Translations under genes and position numbers: made by a program
Notes under the pieces: generated by a model
What the model was told of the DNA's origin: nothing
Database searches by the model: none
The model's input: the letters and a program-made list of their open reading frames with translations, nothing else
Source of the DNA: Blattamonas nauphoetae
Lineage: Eukaryota; Preaxostyla; Oxymonadida
Length of the DNA stretch: 64,000 bases
Direction of reading: 5' to 3'
Assembly (NCBI GenBank): GCA_033064195.1
Contig: JARBJD010000066.1
Span: 234,143-298,142, forward strand
In this document: piece by piece, positions 32,177-42,653 of the stretch
Position numbering within the stretch: position 1 is the stretch's first letter
Layout of the letters: each line of letters begins with the position of its first letter

Positions 32177-35100
32177 TTGATTAATCACAACAATCCAATG
32201 TCTGGGAATGCTTCTACAGCATCCACTGATCCACGTGATTCTCTCTTGGAGCACGAGAACATGACAACATTGAGATCATTCGTTGCTTCGAAATGCGGTG
32301 CTGGCGAAGAGGTTGAATGGAAGGTCTGCATTCTCCTTTTTGAAAATGTGCAATTCTGTTGCTCTGTATTCTTAATTCTTGGTTCTGTTTTGTTTCAGGA
32401 TTTGATGGAATGGTTCGTGTGTGCCGTGATCGGGCTGGACTCGAAAGCTTCACAATGCGACGGGTCGTTTTCATTTGATTGGGATGATGTTGTGGTTGAT
32501 GGATTTGGAACGGTTCGGATTAGTTTGTCTCTTCTTCTCGACTTTCTTCTTTTCAGATCTCTCCTCCTCGCATTCGGACTCCTCCCCTCCCCACTCCCCA
32601 CCATCCTTCACCGATGGACTCATTCACCTCTCGCGGCTTTTCCTCAATTTGATTGATCAACTTTCTAAATCAAACTGCCTCACAAAACGCATCGAACCAT
32701 ACTTACGAAAGAATCTGAGTCTTCTCGTCATTTGCTATTTCGTCTTTTATCTCGTAAGCACCGGCCATGTAGTTCCCGCCTGTGACACATCCAAATTAGT
32801 CGAGCTGGTCTATTACCACTTCGAAAGAGAAACCTCTTTCGTTGACTGGATGTCACCGGACAATTCTGAGGTGTTGGATCATTTGCTGTTGATTTCGAAA
32901 CACACCTCTGTGATTCTTTTCTTCAAGTCCGACGGACTTGTGAATCACTCCGATTGGGCGTCTAGACAAGAACTGGATCTTCTCTCACCACAATTCAGGA
33001 CATTCTCACAACTTCTCGAACCTGCGGTTGTTCAACTGAGCCAACAGTTAGATTCAGACTTATTTAAAGAAGCAACCAGAATTTCATTGTGGAAGGATTT
33101 TCTGCAGAATGTGGCAGATGGAAAAAGTTTCAAGTTTCTTCATCATTTGGGCATCGATTTTCAGAAAGACACATCGTTCCTCAAATTTCCCTTGTTCGAG
33201 ACCGACGGACTCATGAATCGCTCCGATGCGGCGATTAATCAAAAAGTTGATCTTCTCTCACCACAATCCCAGACATTCTCACAGCTTCTCGATCATGAAG
33301 TTGTCGAAACGAATAAACAGTTAGATTCAGACTTATTTCAAGAAGCAACCGGAATTTCATCGTGGAAGGATTTTCTGCGACAATTGACAGGCGAAAAAAG
33401 AGATGAGCTTCTTTATCTTTCGGGCATCGATTTTCAGAAAGACACATCGTTCCTCAAATTTGTGTTCTTCCGACCGACGCTTCTCTCGCTCCAAGCGAAG
33501 TTCCAACAACTGGCGTCGTCGTTGGATGGGTCAGCAGGAAGTTCGACATCGTCTCAGCATTCATCGCACTCTTCTCCCCACACCTCTCTCGACGCACACC
33601 TCGACTCTTCAAATCAAACTCACTCGTCGTCACCACACTTCAAACAGGAATCGCTCCAACTTCTGAACATCCTTCACTCTCTCCTCACCTCCCCTCTCCC
33701 TCCCTCTCCCATCAAAGTCTCTACACTTGACCGCTCCTATCTCAAGATCAATCAACTCCAACAGGACACCATCGATCCCGATGAGAAATTCCACTCTTCA
33801 CTCTTCGACGAGGTTGACAACGAGAAACTTGCTCGTTCGCTTGTTCGTTGTCTCTCTGTCCGTAAAGTTGTTGGTGCTGAGAAATGCATTCGTGACATTC
33901 CAAACTTCATGGATCGACTTGTGTCTACTCTCCATTCCTATTACTCCTTTCTTCGTGTGGCTTCTCGTGACCTGTTCATAAGTTTATTCGCCGTGTCGTG
34001 TACCAAACCCCTGCTGCCTCGTTTGTGGGATCGACTCCACTCTGCCTTCCGCGATGGCCAACCCGAAGAGCAATTCTGCTTTGTTCTGGTTTCGATGGTC
34101 TGGATTAATGACACAAAGAACAAACGTTCTTTGCCGCCTTTTCCAGCAACAGAATTCGATTGGGATGGGCTGGCACATGCAACCTTCAGAGATGTTGACA
34201 CATTTGTCTACTCAGTCTTGCTGCTTGAAGTACTCCGGCACAGTTCGATCGAAATCAGAATTACGACAGCTGAAGTGACCAACATCTTTCTCTCATTTGA
34301 GAAACACCAACACGGTGTCTGGCAAATCGTCACCATTTTCAAAGACAGAACAAAAAAGCAGAACTATCTCCCTCACTATCTGAGAAGTCTCATTTCATAT
34401 TGTGTTCTGATCTCTCTTCTGTCAAATCGTGATTTTCATCCCATTCTCACACCTTTCATCTTTGAACATCCTGAACATGATGATCGCATTCATCTCACTC
34501 GTTCCGAGCTGCGATTTCTCTTCCTCTGTCACACCTCTCTCAACCCACACAAACCACATCAGCCCCCTCTCGACATCATCTTCGAGCGAACACTCCGAAT
34601 GAACCCACTCTGGTTCTTCATCTTTCGAATGTAGACAGTCACGATCTTCCACCCACTCTACTCAACACGCCGTTGTGTGGATTTCATGCGCTCTGTCGAC
34701 GAGGAGTGCATCTCAATCTGATGGAGTCAGAATTTGTGAGTCGCTGTTTTCATCTGGCCAACTCGTTTTGGATGTTTTCCACTCCTCTCATCTCTGACAC
34801 CTTTCATCTCTTTCTGTATTTCCCTCCACCGCTCGTTGTTCGCTTCTTCCCTCCCCTTCCGTCGTCGAACACGACTTCTTGGTTTGTCGATCCGTGGAAA
34901 GAAATGATGTCGACACTCCTTCTCACCACTGCCCCTTTCGGCGACTTGCACAGTGTGAGAGAGTTGTACCGATCCGTTGGACAATCGAGCTGTCACTGTG
35001 AAGACACTTCAACTGAATCGTATGCCGCATCTGATTGTGAATCGATCGAGTGGCTGAACATCCCAACTGGATTCGACTCTGCTCTCGCTCTCCAAATCAA

Positions 35101-35632
35101 CCAACCCGTCGTCATGGACAAATGTGACAAACACTCTCCCTTCTCCAAAGATATGTCTGGGTTCCTGTCGGAACATGCGACAGACGTGTGTTTTGACATA
35201 TGTAACGTTGCGACTTTGATTCGAGACTTGACTCCTGCCAGTATGACTTTCGCTTCTTCTTCATCTCTTCAGATGCCACGTCTGATATGTTTGGGTCTGA
35301 AACACTGAGAGACTGTGCGTGGGGGATGCTGTGTGTCTTCTTCGTTCTCTCATTTCTTCAGCTCACCAATTCCAGCGGAAGTGTCGGTGAACTTGGAGTT
35401 TGTGAAGAGAGTTGTGAGTTTGGGGAGTGTTTCAAATGTGATGGAGATGGTTCGTTTTGGGATGTTGGACATTGTGATTCGAGGAGTGTCGGAATCGTTG
35501 TTTCTGGAGGACTACGAAAACGGGATTTGTGTGATTGGGATTCTTCTTCGTTCGATTTGTGGTTTTGGGAAGCAACAAGAAATGGTCGACCACGACTTCT
35601 CTCGCCTTCTCTCGAGAACCGGATCACCGTGA
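32177..35632 (+). CDS. Family F copy D, nearly intact
   Basis: Start at 32177 or at the internal ATG of MSGNASTAS. Exons 32177-32323, 32399-32522 and 32557 onward, with a 34-nt second intron. A segment of about 85 residues is tandemly duplicated (about 32930-33190 and 33200-33470: each has DLLSPQ, TFSQLL, QLDSDLF, WKDFL and IDFQKDTSFLKF), and the duplicated unit includes the short intron. The long exon carries the same blocks as copy C up to LNPHKPHQPPLDIIFERTLR. One frameshift near 34620 separates this from CGFHALCRRGVHLNLMES onward. Introns near 35240-35270 and 35325-35375 precede the final exon, which ends in TGA at 35632, inside the target site of element E4. The uninterrupted reference for the family in this window. 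Function unknown. Confidence 0.75.
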
Positions 35633-35649
35633 ACCGGGTACCTCAATTT

Positions 35650-35775
35650 TCAGGGGAAAAACTCGATCCCAGGGGAAAATCTCAATCACAGGGGAGAATC
35701 TCGAACACAGGGGAAAATCTCGAATACAGGGGAAAATCTCAATCACAGGGGAAAATCTCGGGCCACAGGGGAAGA
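35650..35775. repeat. 18-19 bp minisatellite in E4 left TIR
   Basis: Six or so tandem units of the form AGGGGAAAATCTCRAWYAC. The mirror array is at about 38911-39036 in the right TIR. Confidence 0.85.
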
Positions 35776-35820
35776 ATGTCATATACCATAAGGGTTGAAG
35801 AAGAACATAATTTTGAACAT

Positions 35821-35896
35821 GTTTGGTTCAGCGGTAAGTACGTTGGACTTTGAGGCGGCGGACCCGGGTTCGATTCCTGTCATCGACTTTTTTTTT
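35821..35896 (+). ncRNA. tRNA-like pol III unit in E4 left TIR
   Basis: A-box TGGTTCAGCGGT (35824-35835), B-box GGTTCGATTCC (35867-35877) and nine T residues (35888-35896) at the end, the layout of a pol III gene. A T-arm can fold with one mismatch, but the acceptor stem and anticodon stem do not pair, so I do not call a functional tRNA. Probably a tRNA-derived promoter. Confidence 0.6.
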
Positions 35897-36113
35897 CCTT
35901 TTTTTTTTCATTTTTTTCAGACATCAAATATTCTCTCTGTTTTCAATCTTTTTTCTGCTGAAACTGTTCACAAAGACTCTACGAGGAACAAAGCGTTGCT
36001 TATGAGCGTGCGATCACGATCCTGCTTTGGTTTTCAAAGTCAGGCATTATTCCACAAAATAACTCAACACACAACATAAAAATGAAATGTTGGATGAACT
36101 GTCGATCACATTT

Positions 36114-37133
36114 TCACAGACCCAGGTCCCACAACACCAGGCCAAGCCTAAAAACTGACGCCTTCTGAGCATCAATAGGAACTGCTTGTAGTTCTTTCTC
36201 GTCCTTCTTGTGACTTCTGTCCTCTTCTTCAATCTGTTCAGGCACACTCCAACGACGGTCTTCTTCTCGCATCTTCTTCCGATTGGCAAGTTGCTGAGTT
36301 GTCAAGCCCGTCTCGTTCAAGTTCTGATCCAGTTTGAGGCAGATTGAGCCAGAAGAGTCAACGAGGATCCAGTGCGACGAGAGTTGGGTGAGGACGTCGC
36401 TAGACGAATTGTGTTGGACGAGGCGATCCAGTCCAGCCACCATCTGTCATCGGATCTCCATATTCGGCAGATCACATCTCTTCTTAACGTGCAGAGCAGA
36501 GTACAGTGTTCTGTTCGCAAGAACACGAACTACAGCTGGCTCGCCTTCGCATTTCAACACTTCCACATGCGCCACGAACGGTTGTGGGAATGACATGAAT
36601 GGCAGTTGGTCCTGGGAAATGCCGTTGCTGATCATGTTGAACGAGTTTGGATGGAGCGTCCCATCGGATGTGCTGAAGACTTGTAGAGCCGTGGAATGGT
36701 TCTCAAGTTCCTCTTCTTTCACGTCGATTTGGCATTCGTCCAGCTCACTCATTGCTTTTGGCATCTCTTCGTCCTTCTTCCTTTGTCGACGTCGACATGT
36801 TCCCTTTCAATCCTGTTAGCGAGAACGACTCTGTCTTTCCACTCGCTCCAAACAGCACACGGCTGTGCAGATCGTGTTTCTTGTTCAGCAAAGCGAGCGA
36901 TGACTGATGAAGCGACAGTTCGATTGTGTCTTCTTTCCACGATGTCACTTCGGATGTATCCAACTCCACCAAAATGTGTTCACCTTCCGAGAATTCTGTT
37001 TTAGAGAGTAGGATACTGTCAAACACTTCAAGAGACAGATCACACGGGATGAACGCCTCCCCTCTCAATACAATCTCATACGTCTTTGCTTTCCTGTCGA
37101 ACTTGGAAGTTGACTCTGCCGACTGAGCAGTTG
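36114..37133 (-). pseudogene. Captured gene fragment: beta-sandwich and kinase-like domain
   Basis: Continues from the beta-helix part: STSKFDRKAKTYEIVLRGEA, then a Glu/Leu-rich beta-rich segment (DLSLEVFDSILLSKTEFSEG). After a frame change near 36750 comes a kinase-like domain: ANRTLYSALHVKKRCDLPNM, QMVAGLDRLVQ, LSSHWILVDSSGSICLKL in the place of the catalytic loop, RRWSVPEQIEEED in the place of the APE motif, and DAQKASVFRLGLVLWDL in the place of helix F. The HRD motif is absent, so a pseudokinase or decayed kinase. The frame ends at TGA exactly where the TIR begins, so the C-lobe end is cut off. Host in origin by inference. Confidence 0.65.
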
Positions 37134-37811
37134 GGGGTCGATTCGTCGTAACGTGATGGTGATAAGCTGATTGTGATTTCTTCTCCACATCACATCGTAT
37201 ATTATCGTAAAATACTTCTTTTTGTCAAACAAATCTTAATTCGTGAGAAAACGACCCACTTTCTTTTTTCGATTTTGCCTTCATTTGTCCAACTTACTTT
37301 CATTATGAGTAAATTCTGCACATAAACAGCAGAAAATGAAGATTTTCAATCGTTCGAGATTGTCTCTGTTTCGATTCTCTGTGTGTGTGGACAGATCTCG
37401 AGAGTTGTCTTTCGATGTTCTTTTTCTGGATACTGACTTCACACATTTCACATTTTCTTTCAGAAACTATTTTGAGTAAGATGCCTATTTTTAATGAATG
37501 AATGAAGTGATTGGAAGGATATGGGGAAACAAAAGCTCAACCCTCGAGATCTGTCCACACACACAGAGAATCGAAACAGAGACAATCTCGAACGATTGAA
37601 AATCTTCATTTTCTGCTGTTTATGTGCAGAATTTACTCATAATGAAAGTAAGTTGGACAAATGAAGGCAAAATCGAAAAAAGAAAGTGGGTCGTTTTCTC
37701 ACGAATTAAGATTTGTTTGACAAAAAGAAGTATTTTACGATAATATACGATGTGATGTGGAGAAGAAATCACAATCAGCTTATCACCATCACGTTACGAC
37801 GAATCGACCCC
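37134..37811. mobile_element. Fold-back element FB3 inside the captured gene
   Basis: Arms 37134-37407 and about 37538-37811 are near-perfect reverse complements, starting GGGGTCGATTCGTCG. Flanked by a perfect 6-bp duplication CAGTTG (37128-37133, 37812-37817). With one copy of CAGTTG the beta-helix and beta-sandwich codons are contiguous (IGSRRTTAQSAES). No gene inside. Confidence 0.82.
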
Positions 37812-37817
37812 CAGTTG

Positions 37818-38322
37818 TTCGTCGAGATCCAATGATGAGGCGACGAATGGCCATCTCCGCCTCCAATCGTCTCAATCGACACTTTCCCATCTGAACACAA
37901 CACATTCCGACGAAGCGAAGGGAAGTCAATGTTCGAAGGTGAGTTGTCGAGAAAGTGCAAGAGATCAGTGTCAATTCGCCTCCAACCATCGACACAGCTC
38001 CAATCGGATGATGCTTTATTTCGACTGAATGGAATGTTGACGAACAATTTGTGAGAGTGATGGAAGAATACATCCAGGAACAAATGTGTGATGCTTCCTC
38101 ATTTTGTTCAGATGTCAATTTCGTCGATACTGAGAACTGACATGTTTTCAAGAGGAGCGATTTCACATCTGTCACTTCAACCAGCACGCCTGAGGAGAAG
38201 TCGGTGATGGACACATTGAAGAGTGAGCACGAATCGAGTGAGGAGAAGAGGAAAGGAGAGGAAGAAAAGGAGATGTGTGAGAGAGTGACATCCATCAGTC
38301 GAGCTGACGTTCCCGATGCCAC
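37818..38322 (-). pseudogene. Captured gene fragment: right-handed beta-helix region
   Basis: Runs such as LMDVTLSHISFSSS, FNVSITDFSSGVLVEVTD, SITLTNCSSTFHSVEIK and GGELTLISCTFSTT have the short-strand, Ser/Thr/Asn-rich pattern of pectin-lyase-type beta-helix coils. It starts within a few hundred bases of the right TIR and lacks its N-terminus. Beta-helix plus kinase-like proteins form large families in some anaerobic protists. Confidence 0.55.
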
Positions 38323-38789
38323 ACTTCAGACACATTCACCCTTCCCATCGACATCCACTCAATGGAAGAGTTCAACGCAATCCCACTCTCCACTCGAAGG
38401 GTGTCCACGCTCTTTCCCTCCCACAATATCAACCAAATTCGTGCTCTCTTTCATCCCTGATTCGATCACACATCTGTCATTTCAACTTTTCCTCCTGTCA
38501 CACGAACAAGAGTCGCATCACTCCCTCCAGGCGATATCACCACAATCACTACTTCAGTCGTTTGGATCAGTGAAAGTGTGATCGACAGTTCATCCAACAT
38601 TTCATTTTTATGTTGTGTGTTGAGTTATTTTGTGGAATAATGCCTGACTTTGAAAACCAAAGCAGGATCGTGATGGCACGCTCATAAGCAACGCTTTGTT
38701 CCTCGTAGAGTCTTTGTGAACAGTTTCAGCAGAAAAAAGATTGAAAACAGAGAGAATATTTGATGTCTGAAAAAAATGAAAAAAAAAAG

Positions 38790-38865
38790 GAAAAAAAAGT
38801 CGATGACAGGAATCGAACCCGGGTCCGCCGCCTCAAAGTCCAACGTACTTACCGCTGAACCAAAC
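38790..38865 (-). ncRNA. tRNA-like pol III unit in E4 right TIR
   Basis: Mirror copy of 35821-35896 on the minus strand, pointing inward, with the same A and B boxes and eight T residues as terminator. Confidence 0.6.
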
Positions 38866-39059
38866 ATGTTCAAAATTATGTTCTTCTTCAACCCTTATGG
38901 TATATGACATTCTTCCCCTGTGGCCCGAGATTTTCCCCTGTGATTGAGATTTTCCCCTGTATTCGAGATTTTCCCCTGTGTTCGAGATTCTCCCCTGTGA
39001 TTGAGATATTCCCCTGGGATCGAGTTTTTCCCCTAGAAATTGAGACACCCCCGTGAACC

Positions 39060-39297
39060 CAGCCAACAGAATATCTCTCCACACCTTCTTCGTCAGTTAA
39101 GGACACATTTGATTGGATTTTCTTCTTTTCAATTGAGTTCGAAATGATAATCCCGTTCGTCAGCCCTTTCACAACGGGAAATCACACTTGCCAACTCTTC
39201 TTTCAATCCATCACATCCACTCTGTGCGTCATCGAGAGGCACCCCACACTCGTTTTCTTGAATGATATACAGTTTCTCGCGCATAAATCGCCAAGTC
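39060..39297 (-). pseudogene. Short coiled-coil gene fragment
   Basis: A minus-strand frame, FMREKLYIIQENECGVPLDD, then DGLKEELASVISRCERADER, looks like real coding sequence with coiled-coil character. It runs into the MITE insertion on its upstream side at AAGATCTCAC, and I cannot find an open continuation beyond it. Probably a remnant downstream of copy D. Confidence 0.35.
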
Positions 39298-39307
39298 AAG
39301 ATCTCAC

Positions 39308-39796
39308 AACAGTCATGGACAAAAGTGGTCGGCAGGAAAAATGACAAAGTCTGGTGTGACGAATTGGGAAGGAGTTCGATGCTGAAACTTCACATGTGTA
39401 GAGGTGACATGACATCGACAGGAATCGAGGTTGGTAGACTGGTCTACAGTTTGTGGGTGAGAAAGACGAACCTTTCTACTGTCGACATTTTTTTACGAAT
39501 GTTGTCATTTTCTTGTGGAGGAGGCTGAGGATCTCGTTTATTTAGGCAAAAATGATCTCATCTCATCACCACCTCTCACTGTGTGAAAAATTGTCGATTG
39601 TGGTTGAGCACAAATTTTTGTCACTTTTTTTCAGACTCTTCATTCCTCTGTATCTACAAAACGAAACAACAGATCGCTCTGGTTTTCTCGCCACAGTGTT
39701 CGTTTTGGATGATGAAGTGTCCGACAAAACAAAACCGAAATCTCACCACTCAGTGTTTCTGGACATGGAAACCGAGAACTTTTGTCCATGACTGTA
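39308..39796. mobile_element. MITE-like element, second copy
   Basis: Ends AACAGTCATGGACAAAAG and reversed TACAGTCATGGACAAAAG. Perfect 10-bp duplication AAGATCTCAC (39298-39307, 39797-39806). Same family as 6040-6523. Interior without a transposase, though part reads SVFLDMETENFCP in both copies. Confidence 0.78.
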
Positions 39797-39859
39797 AAGA
39801 TCTCACTAACCCTTGGATATGCACCTTCACATTTTCATACAACGTTCTTTTCAGCCTCT

Positions 39860-41338
39860 CATGATTCCATTGAATTGATGTCATCATTCTTCTGACAATT
39901 CTCGCGATTTTCAAATCACCGTCGCCAAATCCACAACTTGTCGATCAGCATTTTTCATCCACAAATCTCCACCTACCCATTATTTCCCCAACAATCCATT
40001 CTTCAGACTTTTTTCATGATTTATCTTCACTTTTGCAGTTTTTTCCTCTTCTCCACCGCGACTGTGAAAGAAAAGTCCCCTCAACGCTAAACTCAGTACT
40101 ATGATCACATCATATCCGATATTTGGGTTAAATCGCTTGAATTCATTGTCTATGCTCTTTCTGATGCAGTTATTCGACCCAGAATATTGCTGATTAGAAG
40201 ATATTAATGGTAAGACATCACAATTGACGAGATCACAGAAAAACTTGGAACGATTTTTTTAAACTGTTCAAATCACATGCAACGTATTTGTTTCATCATT
40301 GTGAGTGGATTGACATCGAATAATGTAAAACCTCCAAACAATATTCGTGTAGACTGCGTCTCATTGATCAAAAAGTTGTGGCCTCAAACTCCACAATTTT
40401 GGCAAAAAGTGTAATAAAAGTTACAGTGAAGACGTGAAAGGCTTTTTTTTTCATTTGGAAACTCTGAGATAGGACCAGATAAATTCTTGAAGAGAGTAAA
40501 AATGTCATTTTTGTGTATTGGTTGCGTCAATATGAATGGAGCAAAAAAGACAACGAAACATCACGGAATATCGCCTAATGGGTCTCCGAGCACGAATCGT
40601 GATACTCATTATTCACAGAAATAAATGAACACCCGCTCTGAGGTTGAGAGATCGATTGGTCTTGTCCGTTCTCTTCATATCGACAGTAATGTGTCCAAAA
40701 TCGCAGGAAACATACAAATGTCTCAAGTAGGGTGCATATCTGAGACTAACGTTCGAATAAAGTCTTGAAGAGGTGAATTAGATGGTGATTGCGGTGGTCG
40801 ACCCAGAAGGCGAATAAGGAGTTTCAACCGTCCTTAAGTGCCAGCAGTCATGCAATTCATCCAATTTCACATGCAAACTGCGAGTCGGATCGTGGTATTC
40901 GAAGAGTGGAGGAATGAACCAGAATCCGGTTGAATGGTCGTGACGAACTCAAACGAACGAGAAACATTCTTCCTTCCGCACAGGATAATGTTGTCAAAGG
41001 AAATGTTGTCATGGCAGATTCAATGTTGCTGGCGTCCTCTCTTGCAGAGAACAGCGTTGCAGAAGTGTGTCTTCGAATTTGGCGCCACAGGAGCACAATT
41101 CTGTTTCGAAAAGCTGTAATAATCGATCCAGCGGACAATGCTTTCGGAATTGTTGGAAGAAACGACAGAGAGGTTGATGGAAGAAGGTGGTTGTTTGGTG
41201 ATCGTGACAGATCGTCCAAAACACGGTGTTCCGATAATTGTCGAGGAGATCAGACTGATTTTGAACGCGTAATAATGGTGGGGGCATGGAAGGCTGTTGG
41301 AGCCTTGGTCGAGAAGAAAAACCAAATCAATATCAGAA
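39860..41338. other. Mostly unassigned stretch
   Basis: 39.86-40.85 kb: AT-rich, no exon I can support. 40.86-41.33 kb: long open stretches on both strands (minus 40857-41219, plus 40930-41406) that overlap each other and the end of the next gene. Neither matches a family I know, so I call neither. Confidence 0.4.
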
Positions 41339-42412
41339 CTAACGAGGAAATGTCTTCAGATTGTTTGCGCCGAAATATGAAGCAAAGTTCTCGTAGCTAT
41401 GTGTGATTTTGAGGAAACGATCTGGTTTGAGGGCAAATAAAGTCTGATCAAGCACATCATCCAATCCTTCAGAATTCAGCGCTCTGAGGATTGTCCTACC
41501 TTTCGCAAAGGTCCGTGGACCTGCGTTGATCCAGCGAGGGACAAGCCATCGTAAATTGGAAAAGAAACGTTTCTCAAATTCGGAGTTGAAAGTCGACAAG
41601 CTGGTGACGGTGAGAGAGATGGGGAGCGACACAACAAAAGTGCATGTGGGTGAATGAAACGCGCTAATTTCAATCAGACACACAAAGAGTTCCAGAAGTG
41701 AATCCATTTGCTCACCCTCCAAGACGAAATAGCGGTTTGAGCAGAGAGATCGAAGATATGCTTCTGAAGGGATGAGGACTTGCTCAAAGATTGCATCATT
41801 CATCTGAGATTGTCTGGATGAACCAGAAACGTCGAAAAATTCAGGAATGTTGGTTGAATAATGGACTGTTTTCAGAAGGCGCATGACACGATGGTGGAGA
41901 CTCCTCTCCAACGGCAGTGAGAGTGTGTGTGGTTGGAGGATATTCATGACTCCAGGGATCACATCACAATTGAGCATCTTCATCCTGTTGTCAGAAGAAC
42001 AACGGGTCAACGTTGATTCCAAGACATCCAATGTAGATTCAACAATTCTGTGTTCAGACGAAGCAAGAAGTGACCAAAATGCTTCGATGAACCCAGTCAC
42101 AGGATCGACATGATCAGGGACCAATCGTAACAGCAAAGTGTCGGCTTCGAAATTGACGTTATATGGAGAGAGGGTCTGCAAGAAATCAACTGCCTTCGTC
42201 ACAAGTGTATCATTAAAGGGATGCCCATCCTTCACCAAAGTGACGAGAGATGTGAAGATTATTGAGGCTGCTTCAATCGAAAAATCGGCATTTCCGTTCC
42301 AGTCCAAAAATGCATTCGAAACTGAAACAACATTGAAAGAAATGAAGCACATACTTATCGGTGCATGGTACACAGAGGCTTTGGATACCGTCATCCTTGT
42401 GGCAATTGTCAT
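41339..42412 (-). CDS. Armadillo-like family protein of oxymonad type
   Basis: Start ATG at 42412; a 33-nt intron (GTATGT to TTTCAG, a multiple of three so frame is kept) follows the first 19 codons. The body reads SNAFLDWNGNADFSIEAASI, LQTLSPYNVNFEADTLLLRL, ESTLTRCSSDNRMKMLNCDV, VLIPSEAYLRSLCSNRYFVL and RALNSEGLDDVLDQTLFALK. I recall this architecture (N-terminal FLDWN motif, alpha-helical repeats, a SEAYLRSLCSNRY-like block, a GLDDVLD block near the end) as a very large family of unnamed proteins in Blattamonas nauphoetae. Stop TAG, followed two codons later by TGA. Function unknown. Confidence 0.72.
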   Translation of the reverse strand: MTIATRMTVSKASVYHAPISMCFISFNVVSVSNAFLDWNGNADFSIEAASIIFTSLVTLVKDGHPFNDTLVTKAVDFLQTLSPYNVNFEADTLLLRLVPDHVDPVTGFIEAFWSLLASSEHRIVESTLDVLESTLTRCSSDNRMKMLNCDVIPGVMNILQPHTLSLPLERSLHHRVMRLLKTVHYSTNIPEFFDVSGSSRQSQMNDAIFEQVLIPSEAYLRSLCSNRYFVLEGEQMDSLLELFVCLIEISAFHSPTCTFVVSLPISLTVTSLSTFNSEFEKRFFSNLRWLVPRWINAGPRTFAKGRTILRALNSEGLDDVLDQTLFALKPDRFLKITHSYENFASYFGANNLKTFPR

Positions 42413-42653
42413 TCATGTTGATCAGACCATTAAATCACAAAAGAAAACAGAAATCAGAAGTTTCGAGATGTGAAGATGCACTCAAGTGTGAAAATGCAAT
42501 TGCGAAATATACTCAAGAAACTAACAGAAAGTCGCAAATGCGTGAAAACCCGAATGAAAACGAAATGGACAATGTGGTCGCTATTGTTCCGTGAGCTAAG
42601 CTCAGAGCGCAGACTAGAATAAAAGAAGTATACACAAGAAATCGATGTAGTAT

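Larger units (their letters stand above)
35636..39050. mobile_element. Element E4: Pack-MULE-like, carrying a captured beta-helix/kinase gene
   Basis: Perfect 9-bp duplication CCGTGAACC (35627-35635, 39051-39059). Terminal inverted repeats of 482 bp, 35636-36117 and 38569-39050, matching without net length change. The left copy starts GGGTACCTCAATTT. Each repeat holds a minisatellite and a tRNA-like pol III promoter. The interior is a host gene fragment on the minus strand, itself hit by a fold-back element. No transposase, so mobilised in trans if at all. The 9-bp duplication and long repeats point to Mutator-like elements. Confidence 0.85.

Noticed and set aside
35287-35853. Cys-rich alternative frame over the last exon of family F copy D (GELGVCEESCEFGECF)
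   Set aside because: Also open in copy C, but the other frame (VNLEFVKRVV to MVDHDF) is open in all three copies up to a TGA and follows the splice phase better. The Cys-rich frame is probably a shadow.
35821-35888. Functional tRNA gene in E4
   Set aside because: A and B boxes and terminator are fine, but the acceptor and anticodon stems do not pair. Called tRNA-like only.
40502-40625. 41-codon frame starting MSFLCIGCVNMNGAKK
   Set aside because: Short, no homologue known to me, no splice or context support.
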